Origin: Candidatus Dactylopiibacterium carminicum
GTDB taxonomy: Bacteria; Pseudomonadota; Gammaproteobacteria; Burkholderiales; Rhodocyclaceae
Length of the DNA: 42,026 nucleotides
NCBI RefSeq assembly: GCF_014736495.1
Contig: NZ_MDUX01000029.1
Location: 1-42,026 of the forward strand
Direction of reading: 5' to 3'
This document shows positions 25,427-33,801 of the stretch, in pieces (position 1 is the first letter of the stretch; each line of letters starts with the position of its first letter). A program made the translations under genes and the position numbers. The notes beneath the pieces were generated by a model. It worked only from the letters and a program-made list of their open reading frames with translations, made no database searches and was not told the origin of the DNA.

Positions 25427-25875
25427 ACGAGCTGTTTCTTGAAGTTGTGGGAAAGGATAAAAAAGCCTTCTCGGAAGTAGAAGGCATGAGCCCGGAAGCG
25501 CTGCACGCCGGAGTCGAGATCGATGCGCGTGGCGCCCAGTGCGCGCGCCTTGTAGCCGAGCGCCTCGATCAGCGCATGGCCGGCTCCGCCGGAGCGACGG
25601 GTTTCGTCGGTGACAAGGTCATCGACGTAGAACTTGATGCCGTTGGCGGTATCTTCGAAGCTGCGCCAGACGGCCAGGCCAATGACGACGTCTCCCTGGA
25701 CGGCGAGCGTCATGCGCCCGCCATCGCGGAAAATGCGTGTGAGCTTGCCGACGTAGTCCACATCGAGGTCCGGACGTAGCTGCCGATGGACAGGCTCCGC
25801 ACGGGAGAGCCAGCCCGATTCGACGATCCGGCCCTCCGCGTCACAGACATCGACCAGGCGGTAATCAGCTGCCAT
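25423..25875 (-). CDS. GNAT family N-acetyltransferase
   Basis: 150 residues. ATG 25875 starts MAADYRLVDVCDAEG, and the gene overlaps the alaA stop by 11 bases. The acetyl-CoA binding segment is DETRRSGGAGHALIEALGYKA (R-x-x-G-x-A type), preceded by the typical beta strand IKFYVDDLVTD and followed by ALGATRIDLDSGVQRFRAHAFYFREGF. The substrate is unknown. Its place between alaA and hom, overlapping both, argues for a function connected with amino acids or simply stable co-expression. The open frame upstream of 25875 lies within alaA and was not used. Confidence 0.85.
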   Translation of the reverse strand: MAADYRLVDVCDAEGRIVESGWLSRAEPVHRQLRPDLDVDYVGKLTRIFRDGGRMTLAVQGDVVIGLAVWRSFEDTANGIKFYVDDLVTDETRRSGGAGHALIEALGYKARALGATRIDLDSGVQRFRAHAFYFREGFFILSHNFKKQLV

Positions 25876-27172
25876 GGCGTTTGCGGTAGCGATCGAGGAA
25901 GCGGGCAATACGCTCCATGACCTCGGTAAGGTCGTCGGAGTTGGGCAGGAAGACCACCCGCACATGATCCGGCGTCGCCCAGTTGAAGCCGGTGCCCTGT
26001 ACCAGCAGCACACGCTCGGCTTCCAGAAGTTCGAGCACGAACTGCTGATCGTCGACGATGGGGTAGAGCTTCGGATCGAAGCGCGGGAACATGTACAGCG
26101 CGCCCTTGGGCTTCACGCAGGTAACGCCGGGCATGCTGCTCAGCGCGTCGTAGGCGATATCGCGCTGGCGGGCCAGGCGGCCCCCCGGTTTGACCAGATC
26201 ATGGATCGATTGATAGCCGCCCAGTGCGGTCTGGATGCCGTATTGCGCCGGCACGTTGGCGCACAGACGCATGGTGGCAAGGATGTTCAGGCCTTCGATG
26301 TAGTCCTGGGCGATGCGCTTGTTGCCCGAGACGACCATCCAGCCAGCACGGTAGCCACAGGCGCGGTAGTTCTTGGAGAGCCCGTTGAAGGTGAGGAACA
26401 GCACATCGTTGGCCAGGGAGGCCATCGAGGTGTGCGTGGCGCCTTCATACAGGATCTTGTCGTAGATCTCGTCGGCACAGATGATCAGGTTGTGCTGGCG
26501 GGCGACTTCGACCAGCTCGCGCAGCACCTCGTCCGGATACACCGCGCCGGTGGGGTTGTTCGGATTGATGACGACGATGGCCTTGGTACGCTCGGTGATC
26601 TTCGAGCGGATGTCGTCCAGCGCGGGCAACCAGCCATTGTCCGGGTCACAGAGATAGTGGCGGGCGCGGCCGCCGGAAAGATTCACGGCGGCAGTCCATA
26701 GCGGATAGTCGGGCGAGGGAACCAGTACCTCGTCACCGTCATTGAGCAGGGCCTGCATGGCCATCACGATCAGTTCGGAGGCGCCATTGCCGATGTAGAT
26801 GTCGTCCACGGTGACATCGGCGATCTTCTTCTCCTGCGTGTAATGCATGATTGCCTTGCGCGCAGGGAAAATCCCCTTGGAGTCTACGTAGGCCGCGGCG
26901 CTGGACATGTTGCGGATCATGTCCAGCGTGATCTCGTCGGGCGCTTCGAAGCCGAAAGCCTTGGGGTTGCCGGTATTCAGCTTGATGATGCGATGACCTT
27001 CTTCTTCCATCTGACGGGCCCGTTCGAGCACCGGGCCACGGATGTCGTAGCAGACGTTGGCCAGCTTTGCGGACTTGGCGAAACTGCGGGCCACCGGGGC
27101 TGCGGCGGCAGCTTCCGCCACACGTCTTTGCGTGGAAGAATTTGCGACATGCAGGGTGTGGCCTTGTTTCAT
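25865..27172 (-). CDS. alaA: AlaA-type alanine-synthesising aminotransferase
   Basis: 435 residues of a class I/II PLP aminotransferase, with a ~30-residue N-terminal extension before KLANVCYDIRGPVLERA. That motif, SKGIFPARKAIMHY, YIGNGASELIVMAMQALL and YIEGLNILATMRLCANVPAQ match AlaA closely and argue against AspC. The PLP lysine is in FNGLSKNYRACGYR. It transfers amino groups to pyruvate. It begins the run alaA-GNAT-hom-thrC and is divergent from the Mth938-like gene with an 85-bp gap. The start ATG has a GGAG a few bases upstream. Confidence 0.9.
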   Translation of the reverse strand: MKQGHTLHVANSSTQRRVAEAAAAAPVARSFAKSAKLANVCYDIRGPVLERARQMEEEGHRIIKLNTGNPKAFGFEAPDEITLDMIRNMSSAAAYVDSKGIFPARKAIMHYTQEKKIADVTVDDIYIGNGASELIVMAMQALLNDGDEVLVPSPDYPLWTAAVNLSGGRARHYLCDPDNGWLPALDDIRSKITERTKAIVVINPNNPTGAVYPDEVLRELVEVARQHNLIICADEIYDKILYEGATHTSMASLANDVLFLTFNGLSKNYRACGYRAGWMVVSGNKRIAQDYIEGLNILATMRLCANVPAQYGIQTALGGYQSIHDLVKPGGRLARQRDIAYDALSSMPGVTCVKPKGALYMFPRFDPKLYPIVDDQQFVLELLEAERVLLVQGTGFNWATPDHVRVVFLPNSDDLTEVMERIARFLDRYRKRHGS

Positions 27173-27257
27173 GATCTTGCTCCAGAAGAATGGCGCGCGG
27201 CGCGCACCGCGAACCCCGTATGATAGCGAAACCGCGTACTACTCTGCTCAATTGCGC

Positions 27258-27632
27258 ATGAAGCTGTCCCGAGAGATTTCGCAAGGCCTGCTGACCGTGA
27301 CGGCGGTCAGCCCGGAAGCCGTCAGCGTCGATGGCGTGCCTTATCGGGCAAGCCTGCTCCTGGAACCACAGACACTCTCTGTCTGGCATGTCCGTCGCGC
27401 TGCCGATATCGATGCGCAGGCGATTGCAGACATCGCTGCACGCAAGCCCTCGCTGGTGCTGCTGGGGACAGGGCCGCGCCAGCATTTTCTGCCTGCCGCC
27501 GTGTTGCGCCCATTGATCGAGGCGGGCATCGGATACGAGTTCATGGATACGGCAGCAGCCTGCCGGACCTTCAACCTGCTGGCGTCCGAAGGGCGGCGCG
27601 TGTTGGCTGCATTGGTACTGGAGGATTTTTGA
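27258..27632 (+). CDS. Mth938-like domain protein (DUF498)
   Basis: 124 residues: MKLSREISQGLLTVTAVSPEAVSVDGVPYRASLLLEP, then SLVLLGTGPRQHFLPAAVLRPLIEAGIGYEFMDTAAACRTFNLLASEGRRVLAALVLE. The blocks LLGTGPRQHFL and EFMDTAAACRTFN are the conserved part of this family, which includes human NDUFAF3. The bacterial function is not established. Several upstream in-frame codons exist, but ATG 27258 begins where conservation starts; its ribosome binding site is weak. It precedes a peroxiredoxin gene by 79 bp. Confidence 0.8.
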   Translation: MKLSREISQGLLTVTAVSPEAVSVDGVPYRASLLLEPQTLSVWHVRRAADIDAQAIADIAARKPSLVLLGTGPRQHFLPAAVLRPLIEAGIGYEFMDTAAACRTFNLLASEGRRVLAALVLEDF

Positions 27633-27711
27633 GCTGGTTTTTCCTCGCTTGCCGCCGGGCGTGAATGTCGATACGCTGATATCAAAAGCCCGCCCCCAAG
27701 AAGATAGAAAA

Positions 27712-28164
27712 ATGAGCGACAGCCTTCCCGATCTCACGCTGGAGGCCACCAGCGGTCAACACATCAATCTGGCGGAACTTGGTGGTGGCAAGGTGGTGCT
27801 GTACTTCTACCCCAAGGACAACACGCCCGGTTGCACCACCGAAGGTATCGATTTTGCCCGTCTGCATGCTGAGTTTGCCGCAGCAGGGGCCAGGGTTTTC
27901 GGGGTTTCGCGTGACAGCGTGAAATCTCACGAGAACTTCAAGTGCAAGTTCGACTTCCCGTTCGAACTCCTCTCCGACGCCGACGAGAGCCTGTGCGATA
28001 CCTTTGGCGTCATCAAGCTGAAGAACATGTATGGCAAGCAGGTGCGTGGCATCGAGCGCAGCACCTTTGTCTTCGCCGTGGGCGGCAAGCTCGCGCGTGA
28101 ATGGCGCAAGGTGAAGGTCGATGGTCATGCCCTGGAAGTGCTGGAGTATGTAAAGAGCCTGTAA
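27712..28164 (+). CDS. Thioredoxin-dependent peroxiredoxin, BCP/PrxQ type
   Basis: 150 residues. The peroxidatic cysteine is C41 in NTPGCTTEG. The usual E. coli-type resolving cysteine five residues later is isoleucine (I46). A second cysteine, C78 (NFKCKFDF), lies 37 residues downstream, the position of the resolving cysteine in the other PrxQ subgroup; the enzyme is therefore probably a two-cysteine type with the resolver in the third helix. It reduces peroxides in the cytoplasm. It stands between the Mth938-like gene and the PhoH gene in a plus-strand series. Confidence 0.9.
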   Translation: MSDSLPDLTLEATSGQHINLAELGGGKVVLYFYPKDNTPGCTTEGIDFARLHAEFAAAGARVFGVSRDSVKSHENFKCKFDFPFELLSDADESLCDTFGVIKLKNMYGKQVRGIERSTFVFAVGGKLAREWRKVKVDGHALEVLEYVKSL

Positions 28165-28222
28165 CCGTCCGGGCAGACATTCTCCGATTCCCTCCGGTTT
28201 CTCCACCTCGCAGCGAGCTCAC

Positions 28223-29647
28223 ATGGCTACTCGAAAAAAAGCTGTCACGCCTCCGCCGACCAAGCTGTTCGTGCTCGATACCAATGTGCTGATGCACGAC
28301 CCGACGAGCCTTTTCCGCTTCGAGGAGCATGATCTGTTCGTACCGATCATGACGCTTGAGGAGCTGGACAACAACAAGAAAGGCATGTCTGAGGTGGCGC
28401 GGAACGCGCGCCAGGCCAGCCGCAGCATGGACGAGGTCGTGTCTGCCTGCGAGGCGCACATCGAGGCGGGAATTCCGCTGTCCGAACCTTCGCGTGGGCT
28501 GGCCTCCGGGCGATTGTTCCTGCAGACCCAGGCCATCGATGTGGTGTTGCCGGCGTCGGTGCCGACAGCCAAGGCCGACAACCAGATCCTGGCCGTGGTG
28601 ATGTTCCTCAAGGAGCAGCGCGCGGATCGCCATGTGATCCTGGTCTCCAAGGACATCAACATGCGCATCAAGGCCCGTGCCCTGGGGCTGGAAGCGCAGG
28701 ATTACTTCAACGACAAGGTGCTGGAGGATACGGATCTCCTCTACACCGGCATGCGCGAATTGCCCGACGATTTCTGGGAGACGCATGGGCGGAACATGGA
28801 GTCCTGGAAGGAAGCGGGGCGCGCCTGTTATCGCGTGCGCGGGCCGCTTTCCAACGAGCTGTATCTGAATGAGCTGGTCTATCAGGAGGGTGAAAAGCCG
28901 CTCTATGCCATCGTCAAGAAGAAGGATGGTCCAGTTGCCCAGCTTGAGTCACTGATCGACTACACCCATCAGAAGAACAATGTATGGGGGATCGTGGCGC
29001 GTAACCGCGAACAGAACTTCGCGCTGAACCTGCTGATGAATCCGGACATCGATTTTGTTTCCCTGCTCGGGCAGGCCGGGACCGGCAAGACCTTGCTGAC
29101 GCTGGCAGCTGGCTTGACGCAGGTGCTGGAGACCAAGCGCTACGCCGAAATCATCATGACCCGTGTGACCGTGCCGGTGGGTGAGGACATCGGCTTTCTG
29201 CCGGGGACCGAGGAAGAAAAGATGGCGCCCTGGATGGGGGCGCTGGAGGACAACCTCGATGTACTCAACGGCAGCCCCGAGGATGGCGGCGGCTATGGCG
29301 GCGAATGGGGCAGGGCGGCTACGCGCGATCTGATTCGCACCCGTATCAAGGTCAAGAGCCTCAATTTCATGCGTGGACGGACCTTCATCAACAAGTTCCT
29401 GATCATCGATGAAGCGCAGAACCTAACTTCGAAGCAGATGAAGACGCTGATCACGCGCGCAGGGCCGGGGACCAAGGTCGTCTGCCTTGGCAACATCGCG
29501 CAGATCGATACGCCCTATCTGACAGAAGGTAGTTCCGGTTTGACCTATGTAGTCGATCGTTTCAAGGGCTGGGAACACAGCGGCCACATTACCTTGCAGC
29601 GCGGTGAACGCTCGCGTCTGGCGGACTACGCAGCGGATGCTCTTTGA
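28223..29647 (+). CDS. PIN domain-PhoH ATPase fusion (PhoH2-like)
   Basis: 474 residues. The N-terminal PIN nuclease domain (about 14-150) has acidic residues D19 (FVLDTNVLMH), E47 region (LEELDNNKK) and ADNQILAV. The C-terminal PhoH ATPase has Walker A GQAGTGKT at 283-290, FLIIDEAQNLT as Walker B, and the GNIAQIDTPYL/LQRGERSRL end motifs. Related PhoH2 proteins unwind and cut RNA. It follows the peroxiredoxin with a 58-bp gap; the start has only a weak ribosome binding site. This is the YlaK-like branch, distinct from the shorter PhoH/YbeZ linked to ybeY. Confidence 0.9.
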   Translation: MATRKKAVTPPPTKLFVLDTNVLMHDPTSLFRFEEHDLFVPIMTLEELDNNKKGMSEVARNARQASRSMDEVVSACEAHIEAGIPLSEPSRGLASGRLFLQTQAIDVVLPASVPTAKADNQILAVVMFLKEQRADRHVILVSKDINMRIKARALGLEAQDYFNDKVLEDTDLLYTGMRELPDDFWETHGRNMESWKEAGRACYRVRGPLSNELYLNELVYQEGEKPLYAIVKKKDGPVAQLESLIDYTHQKNNVWGIVARNREQNFALNLLMNPDIDFVSLLGQAGTGKTLLTLAAGLTQVLETKRYAEIIMTRVTVPVGEDIGFLPGTEEEKMAPWMGALEDNLDVLNGSPEDGGGYGGEWGRAATRDLIRTRIKVKSLNFMRGRTFINKFLIIDEAQNLTSKQMKTLITRAGPGTKVVCLGNIAQIDTPYLTEGSSGLTYVVDRFKGWEHSGHITLQRGERSRLADYAADAL

Positions 29648-29688
29648 ATGGTCGTGATGAATTTTGGGGTAAGGGCGGTAATGCATGG

Positions 29689-29718
29689 TTTACAGCAACT
29701 TAGGGCCAAAGTTATAGT
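29689..29718 (+). promoter_or_regulatory. Probable promoter of the NlpC/P60 gene
   Basis: TTTACA (29689-29694), an 18-bp spacer and TATAGT (29713-29718), each five of six to consensus. The expected transcription start (~29725) is nearly at the ATG 29727, so the mRNA may be leaderless. Confidence 0.5.
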
Positions 29719-29726
29719 CCGGCCCC

Positions 29727-30263
29727 ATGCGCTTCCCGCCCTTCCGTTTCCTGCTGTGCCTCAGCTTGCTCCTGTCCGTGCTGCCAGCACGAGCTCAGGA
29801 GCTTCCGTCATCGGCCGATGCTGATCAGGGAAGTGTGGGTCAGCTGCTCGACAAGGGATTCGCCTATCTCGGCATCAAGTACCTTTTCGGCGGTGACAGT
29901 CCTGAGCGCGGTGGATTCGATTGTAGTGGGCTGGTGCGCAAGGTCTTCGGGGATGCGTTGGGGCTCAATCTGCCAAGAACGGCGGCCGAGATGGCGAAGA
30001 TGGGCGACAAGGTCGGTGCGAAAGACCTCCAGCCTGGTGACTTGGTGTTCTTCAACACCATGCGCCGTGCCTTCTCTCATGTAGGGATTTATGTGGGCGA
30101 CAACAAGTTTCTGCATGCACCCTCCCAGGGAAGTGTCGTTCGTGTCGAGGAAATGAACGGCAGCTACTGGATGAAACGCTTCAACGGCGCGCGGCGTCTG
30201 GTGTCGGAAGCCCAGGCGGCTGAAGCTCCATCAGGAGCTCCTGCAGGTTTGCCTTTGGAATGA
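29727..30263 (+). CDS. NlpC/P60 family cysteine peptidase, secreted
   Basis: 178 residues with a signal peptide (MRFPPFRFLLCLSLLLSVLP...ARAQE, cleavage near residue 24). The C40 domain has C66 in FDCSGLVRKVF, H118 in FSHVGIYVG and H130 in KFLHAPS as the catalytic triad. These enzymes cut peptide cross-links or stems of peptidoglycan in the periplasm. The domain is complete and single, with no SH3 or LysM part. No other in-frame start retains the signal peptide, so the ATG just after the promoter is used. It converges on the ATPase gene, sharing a terminator. Confidence 0.9.
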   Translation: MRFPPFRFLLCLSLLLSVLPARAQELPSSADADQGSVGQLLDKGFAYLGIKYLFGGDSPERGGFDCSGLVRKVFGDALGLNLPRTAAEMAKMGDKVGAKDLQPGDLVFFNTMRRAFSHVGIYVGDNKFLHAPSQGSVVRVEEMNGSYWMKRFNGARRLVSEAQAAEAPSGAPAGLPLE

Positions 30264-30274
30264 CTCGCTCAGCT

Positions 30275-31690
30275 TCAGGAAGAGGCCGCATCAGCGGCCT
30301 TTGTTTTTTCCAGGCGCAGCGATTTGAAAGAGCGGATGAATGGGCCGGCCGCACGTAGCCAGGCAGGGAGTTGCTGAACACCATTTTGTGCGCTGCGGCT
30401 ATCCGGATATGCGCCGTAAATCACGCCGATCATCTGTTTAGGGTCGTTCTTGACCACGAAGAGCCTTAGTTGCGCAGGATCCAGCGCTCTGTCGGCACTG
30501 GCAAGAAAATCCTCTAGGCTGGAGGCGTTGCTGGCGGGTACCGAGCGAAGCTGAATGAACCAACGATCGTCTGGTATGCCTGCCATGTCCGCACGTGAGT
30601 CGAGAAGGCGGGCGTGGGCGAGTGGCCCCAGTGCCGTCGGGACTGGAGCCCAATCTTGTACAAGTTCAAGCTCAGATGCAGCAGCAATGACGGTGTTACT
30701 GGCCGTTGGTTCTGCTGCCTTTTCGTCGTGAGACGCCTTGCTTGCGAGAACTGAGGGTAGCCTGGGTGCCTCTGCGTTTTCAGCGATCGGCTGGGGGGCG
30801 GGAGGGGGCGCACGGAATTGTGTGACCAGAGTCACGCTCAGGCCGGTTATCAGCAACAACGCAACGGGCAGGCGCCATACGCCAGTGCGTGCTGCGTAGC
30901 GTGAATCGCGTATGGCAAGGTTCAGGTGTCGAGTGTCCAGACGCCGGGTATTGTCGGCGAATGCCGCCAGCAAGACCTTGTCGGCCAGAATGTTGACGCG
31001 TCGTGTCAGTCCTCTGGATACGCGTGCGAGGCGGGGCAGGATGTGCTCAGGGAACAGGTCCGGCCCTCTGTAGCCCGCAACATGCAGGCGGAAGCCGAGG
31101 TAGTCGCGGATCTGTTGTGCCGTTAGTGGCGCGATATGGAAATGCTGGGTGATGCGCTCATGCAGTGAGCGCATGTTGCGCTCCGCGAGAACTCCGTTGA
31201 GTTCCGGTTGGCCGAACAGAACAATCTGCAGCAGTTTTTGCGTGGAGATCTCCAGATTGGAGAGTCGTCGGATCTGCTCCAGTGAGTCACGAGGCATTGT
31301 GTGAGCCTCGTCAATGATCATGATGACCCGAAGGCTGGCGTTATGCAGCTCGATCAAGCGCCGCTCGATGCAGCGCAGTGGGTTTTTGTCTTCCTGGTTG
31401 GCGATGTCCAGACTGCGTGCGATGGCTACCAGCAATTCTTGTGGGTTCAGGCCCGGATTCGCCAGATGGATCACCCGAGTACCTTCAGGTAGGCGATTCG
31501 TCAGCATGTGGCAGAGCATCGTTTTGCCAGAGCCTACCTCCCCACTGACCATCAGGATGCCTTCGTCGTGGCTCAGTGCATGCAGCAGAGCCTCGAGTAG
31601 CTCGCCACGCTTTGCACCGGGGTAGAAATGCTCGGTTTGTGGCGTGATGCGGAACGGGGGCTAGCGCAGGCCGAAATAGTCCTGGTACAT
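30275..31690 (-). pseudogene. ExeA/DamX-like AAA ATPase with SPOR-type C-terminus, interrupted by an amber codon
   Basis: From ATG 31690 the frame reads MYQDYFGLR, then TAG (31663-31661), then PPFRITPQTEHFYPGAKRG and on without interruption. ExeA-type proteins have glutamate at that point (GLREPPFRITP), so GAG has become TAG. The rest is intact: Walker A GEVGSGKT, MIIDEAHTMP, an AAA sensor region, a membrane helix (LPVALLLITGLSVTLVTQF) and a periplasmic linker. It ends in a SPOR-like domain (DRWFIQLRSV...GVIYGAYPDSRSAQNGVQQLP). SPOR domains bind septal peptidoglycan. Reinitiation at ATG 31552 would give a 425-residue protein starting at Walker A, missing the N-terminal ~46 residues. Confidence 0.82.
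30283..30311. terminator. Intrinsic terminator after the NlpC/P60 gene
   Basis: AGGCCGC (30283-30289), loop ATCA, GCGGCCT (30294-30300), then TTTGTTTTTT. It overlaps the last codons of the convergent ATPase gene, whose C-terminus (KTKAADAASS) is encoded by it. Confidence 0.85.
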
Positions 31691-32053
31691 GGCAGCTCGC
31701 TCTAGCAAAAATGTGTGGAGGTAATGGATGCGCCGTATGTAGTGCCGCACCCTAGACGAGTGTTGTTGTTACAGGGGGAGGCATGGTCCGGAGCGGTGGG
31801 CGCCCGGTTCGAGGGCTTAAAGCGGCGGGAGATGCCGGGCGATTGCGGGTGCCGACTGAAAAGCGGCTCCATGCCCTTGGGGGATAGGGTGTTGTCGACG
31901 ATCAGCAGTGGCGGGCGCAGGGCGGTCATGCAGATACGTACGGTCCGGGGAGCGAACGATGAAATAGTGTAGCGCATTCGTTCGAGGGGGCGGGCTGATG
32001 TCCTTTAAGGGGAGTTGTTTGCATCTATTGACCCTCGGAGCCATGTTTTTACT

Positions 32054-32077
32054 TACATACATCCAAGAATGTATGTA
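32054..32077. promoter_or_regulatory. AT-rich palindrome TACATACAT/ATGTATGTA upstream of mlaF
   Basis: TACATACAT (32054-32062) and ATGTATGTA (32069-32077) are perfect 9-bp arms separated by CCAAGA. It lies about 70 bp upstream of the proposed mlaF -10. The spacing and low GC suggest an operator for a dimeric regulator; no known consensus is claimed. Confidence 0.45.
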
Positions 32078-32147
32078 TATTTGAGGTACTGCTGGCTTCA
32101 GGATGGGTTTTGTACCCTTCAGCGTGCCCAGATGGCTCTTGGGTGCG

Positions 32148-32156
32148 TGTTAGAAT
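32148..32156 (+). promoter_or_regulatory. Candidate extended -10 promoter of the mla operon
   Basis: TGTTAGAAT at 32148-32156 combines a TGn extension with TAGAAT (five of six). No clear -35 lies 17 bp upstream, as is common for extended -10 promoters. Transcription would start about 32 bp before ATG 32196. Confidence 0.4.
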
Positions 32157-32195
32157 CCTGCCCCTGCTTTCCCCCGAGAGCCGATAAGAACTCAG

Positions 32196-33014
32196 ATGAA
32201 TGCAAGCGTTTCCCCTTCGCTGGTAGAGCTGCGCGATCTCCATTTCGCCTACGGTCAGCGTGATGTCTTGCATGGCGTGAATCTCACTGTGCCGCGCGGC
32301 AAGGTAGTTGCCATCATGGGAGGGTCGGGCAGCGGCAAGACAACCTTGATGCGCCTGATCGGAGGGCAGCTTCTGCCGAGAAGCGGCAGTCTCAGTGTTT
32401 GCGGTCAGGACGTGCCTGCATTGGGCCGCAAGGATCTGTATGCGCTGCGCCGGCGTATGAGCATGCTGTTCCAGTTCGGTGCTCTGTTTACCGATATGTC
32501 GGTGTTCGACAACGTAGCCTTTCCGATGCGCGAACACACCGAACTGTCCGAACCTGTGATTCACGACCTGGTACTCATGAAGCTCCATGCTGTCGGTCTG
32601 CGGGGGGCTGCGTCCCTGATGCCGCGCGAGCTGTCCGGTGGCATGGCACGCCGTGTTGCACTGGCACGTGCAGTCGCACTTGATCCTGAATTGATGATCT
32701 ACGACGAACCGTTTACCGGTCTGGATCCCATCTCGCTGGGGGTTATCGGACAGTTGATTCGCAGGCTCAACGATGCGTTGGGCGCCAGCTCTATCGTCGT
32801 AACACACGATGTGCAGGAGTCCTTGCAGATGGTGGATTACATCTATTTCCTGTCGGCAGGCAAGGTGGTCGCCGAAGGGACTCCGGACGAAATCCGGACT
32901 TCCACTGATCCTTGGGTGCATCAGTTCGTCTGGGGCGAAGCGGATGGTCCCGTGCCGTTCCAGATCCCTGCCGAACCTTATGAGCAGGCCTTGCTAGGGG
33001 CTGGTGATGCTTGA
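32196..33014 (+). CDS. mlaF: Phospholipid transport ABC ATPase MlaF
   Basis: 272 residues: [21 protein letters not shown] (Walker A), [14 protein letters not shown] signature, [15 protein letters not shown] (Walker B and D-loop) and IVVTHDVQE. The [25 protein letters not shown] stretch is typical of MlaF/Ttg2A. It energises the MlaE-MlaD inner-membrane complex that moves phospholipids between the membranes and maintains outer-membrane asymmetry. First gene of a tight operon; mlaE overlaps its last codons. Confidence 0.94.
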   Translation: MNASVSPSLVELRDLHFAYGQRDVLHGVNLTVPRGKVVAIMGGSGSGKTTLMRLIGGQLLPRSGSLSVCGQDVPALGRKDLYALRRRMSMLFQFGALFTDMSVFDNVAFPMREHTELSEPVIHDLVLMKLHAVGLRGAASLMPRELSGGMARRVALARAVALDPELMIYDEPFTGLDPISLGVIGQLIRRLNDALGASSIVVTHDVQESLQMVDYIYFLSAGKVVAEGTPDEIRTSTDPWVHQFVWGEADGPVPFQIPAEPYEQALLGAGDA

Positions 33015-33798
33015 TGCGGTGAGCTGTTTTTTGCGCGCAATTGGCGCGCGCCTAATCAATGCCATATTGCGTCTGGGGTTTGCCGCGCGATTTTTCTGCA
33101 TGGTCCTAGCCCTGTCTGGCACGAGTCTCAAGCGCTTCCGGCTGACGTTACGGGAAATCCATTTCGCTGGTGTGCTGTCCCTGGTGATCATCGTGGTGTC
33201 AGGGTTGTTCGTCGGTATGGTGTTGGGCCTGCAAGGTTACGAAACCCTGGTCCGATCCGGATCCGAGGAAGCGCTTGGCGTGCTGGTAGCGCTTTCCCTA
33301 GTCCGCGAGCTAGGGCCTGTGGTAGCAGGGCTGCTGTTCGCGAGTCGGGCAGGGTCTGCGATTACGGCCGAGATAGGTTTGATGAAGGCAACCGAGCAAT
33401 TGGATGCGATGGACATGATGGCCGTGAACCCCATTGCCCGCGTGGTGGCGCCGCGCTTTTGGGGGGGCGTGCTTTCGATGCCCTTGCTGGCCGCGCTGTT
33501 CTCGGCAATGGGGATCTTTGGTGGCTATCTTGTCGGAGTGGTTCTGATCGGCGCGGACGAAGGGAGCTTCTGGAGCCAGATGCAGGCATCGGTGGATTTC
33601 CAGGAGGACATTCTCAACGGCGTGATCAAAAGCGTGGTGTTTGGTGTCGCCGTTTCGTGGATCGCGGTGTTCGAGGGGTATGACTGCGAACCCACTGCCG
33701 AGGGTGTTTCTCGGGCAACCACACGTACTGTGGTGACTTCTTCGCTGGCCATCCTTGGGCTGGATTTTGTGTTGACCTCTCTCATGTTCGGGAGCTGA
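33007..33798 (+). CDS. mlaE: Phospholipid transport permease MlaE
   Basis: 263 residues with the MlaE/DUF140 permease signature: [15 protein letters not shown], then [56 protein letters not shown], and about five membrane helices. It starts eight bases inside mlaF, so translation is coupled. A GTG three bases upstream (33004) is an alternative start. It forms the membrane channel of the MlaFEDB complex. Confidence 0.94.
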   Translation: MLDAVSCFLRAIGARLINAILRLGFAARFFCMVLALSGTSLKRFRLTLREIHFAGVLSLVIIVVSGLFVGMVLGLQGYETLVRSGSEEALGVLVALSLVRELGPVVAGLLFASRAGSAITAEIGLMKATEQLDAMDMMAVNPIARVVAPRFWGGVLSMPLLAALFSAMGIFGGYLVGVVLIGADEGSFWSQMQASVDFQEDILNGVIKSVVFGVAVSWIAVFEGYDCEPTAEGVSRATTRTVVTSSLAILGLDFVLTSLMFGS

Positions 33799-33801
33799 TT
33801 T

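Larger units (their letters stand above)
31691..32195. other. Intergenic region upstream of the mla operon and the ExeA/DamX-like gene
   Basis: About 505 bp without a recognisable gene. An unclear 91-codon frame on the minus strand (31702-31977) ends just before the ATPase start; it resembles nothing known to me. The region contains the palindrome at 32054-32077 and the probable mlaF promoter at 32148-32156, and it is visibly more AT-rich near 32045-32085 than its surroundings. Confidence 0.5.

Noticed and set aside
24059..25480. 473-codon open frame on the plus strand
   Set aside because: It is entirely antisense to hom and flanking sequence, with a low-complexity acidic/His composition typical of a shadow frame.
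31702..31977. Possible 91-residue protein upstream of the ExeA/DamX-like gene
   Set aside because: No recognisable family, no clear ribosome binding site, and composition unlike its neighbours; left as intergenic.
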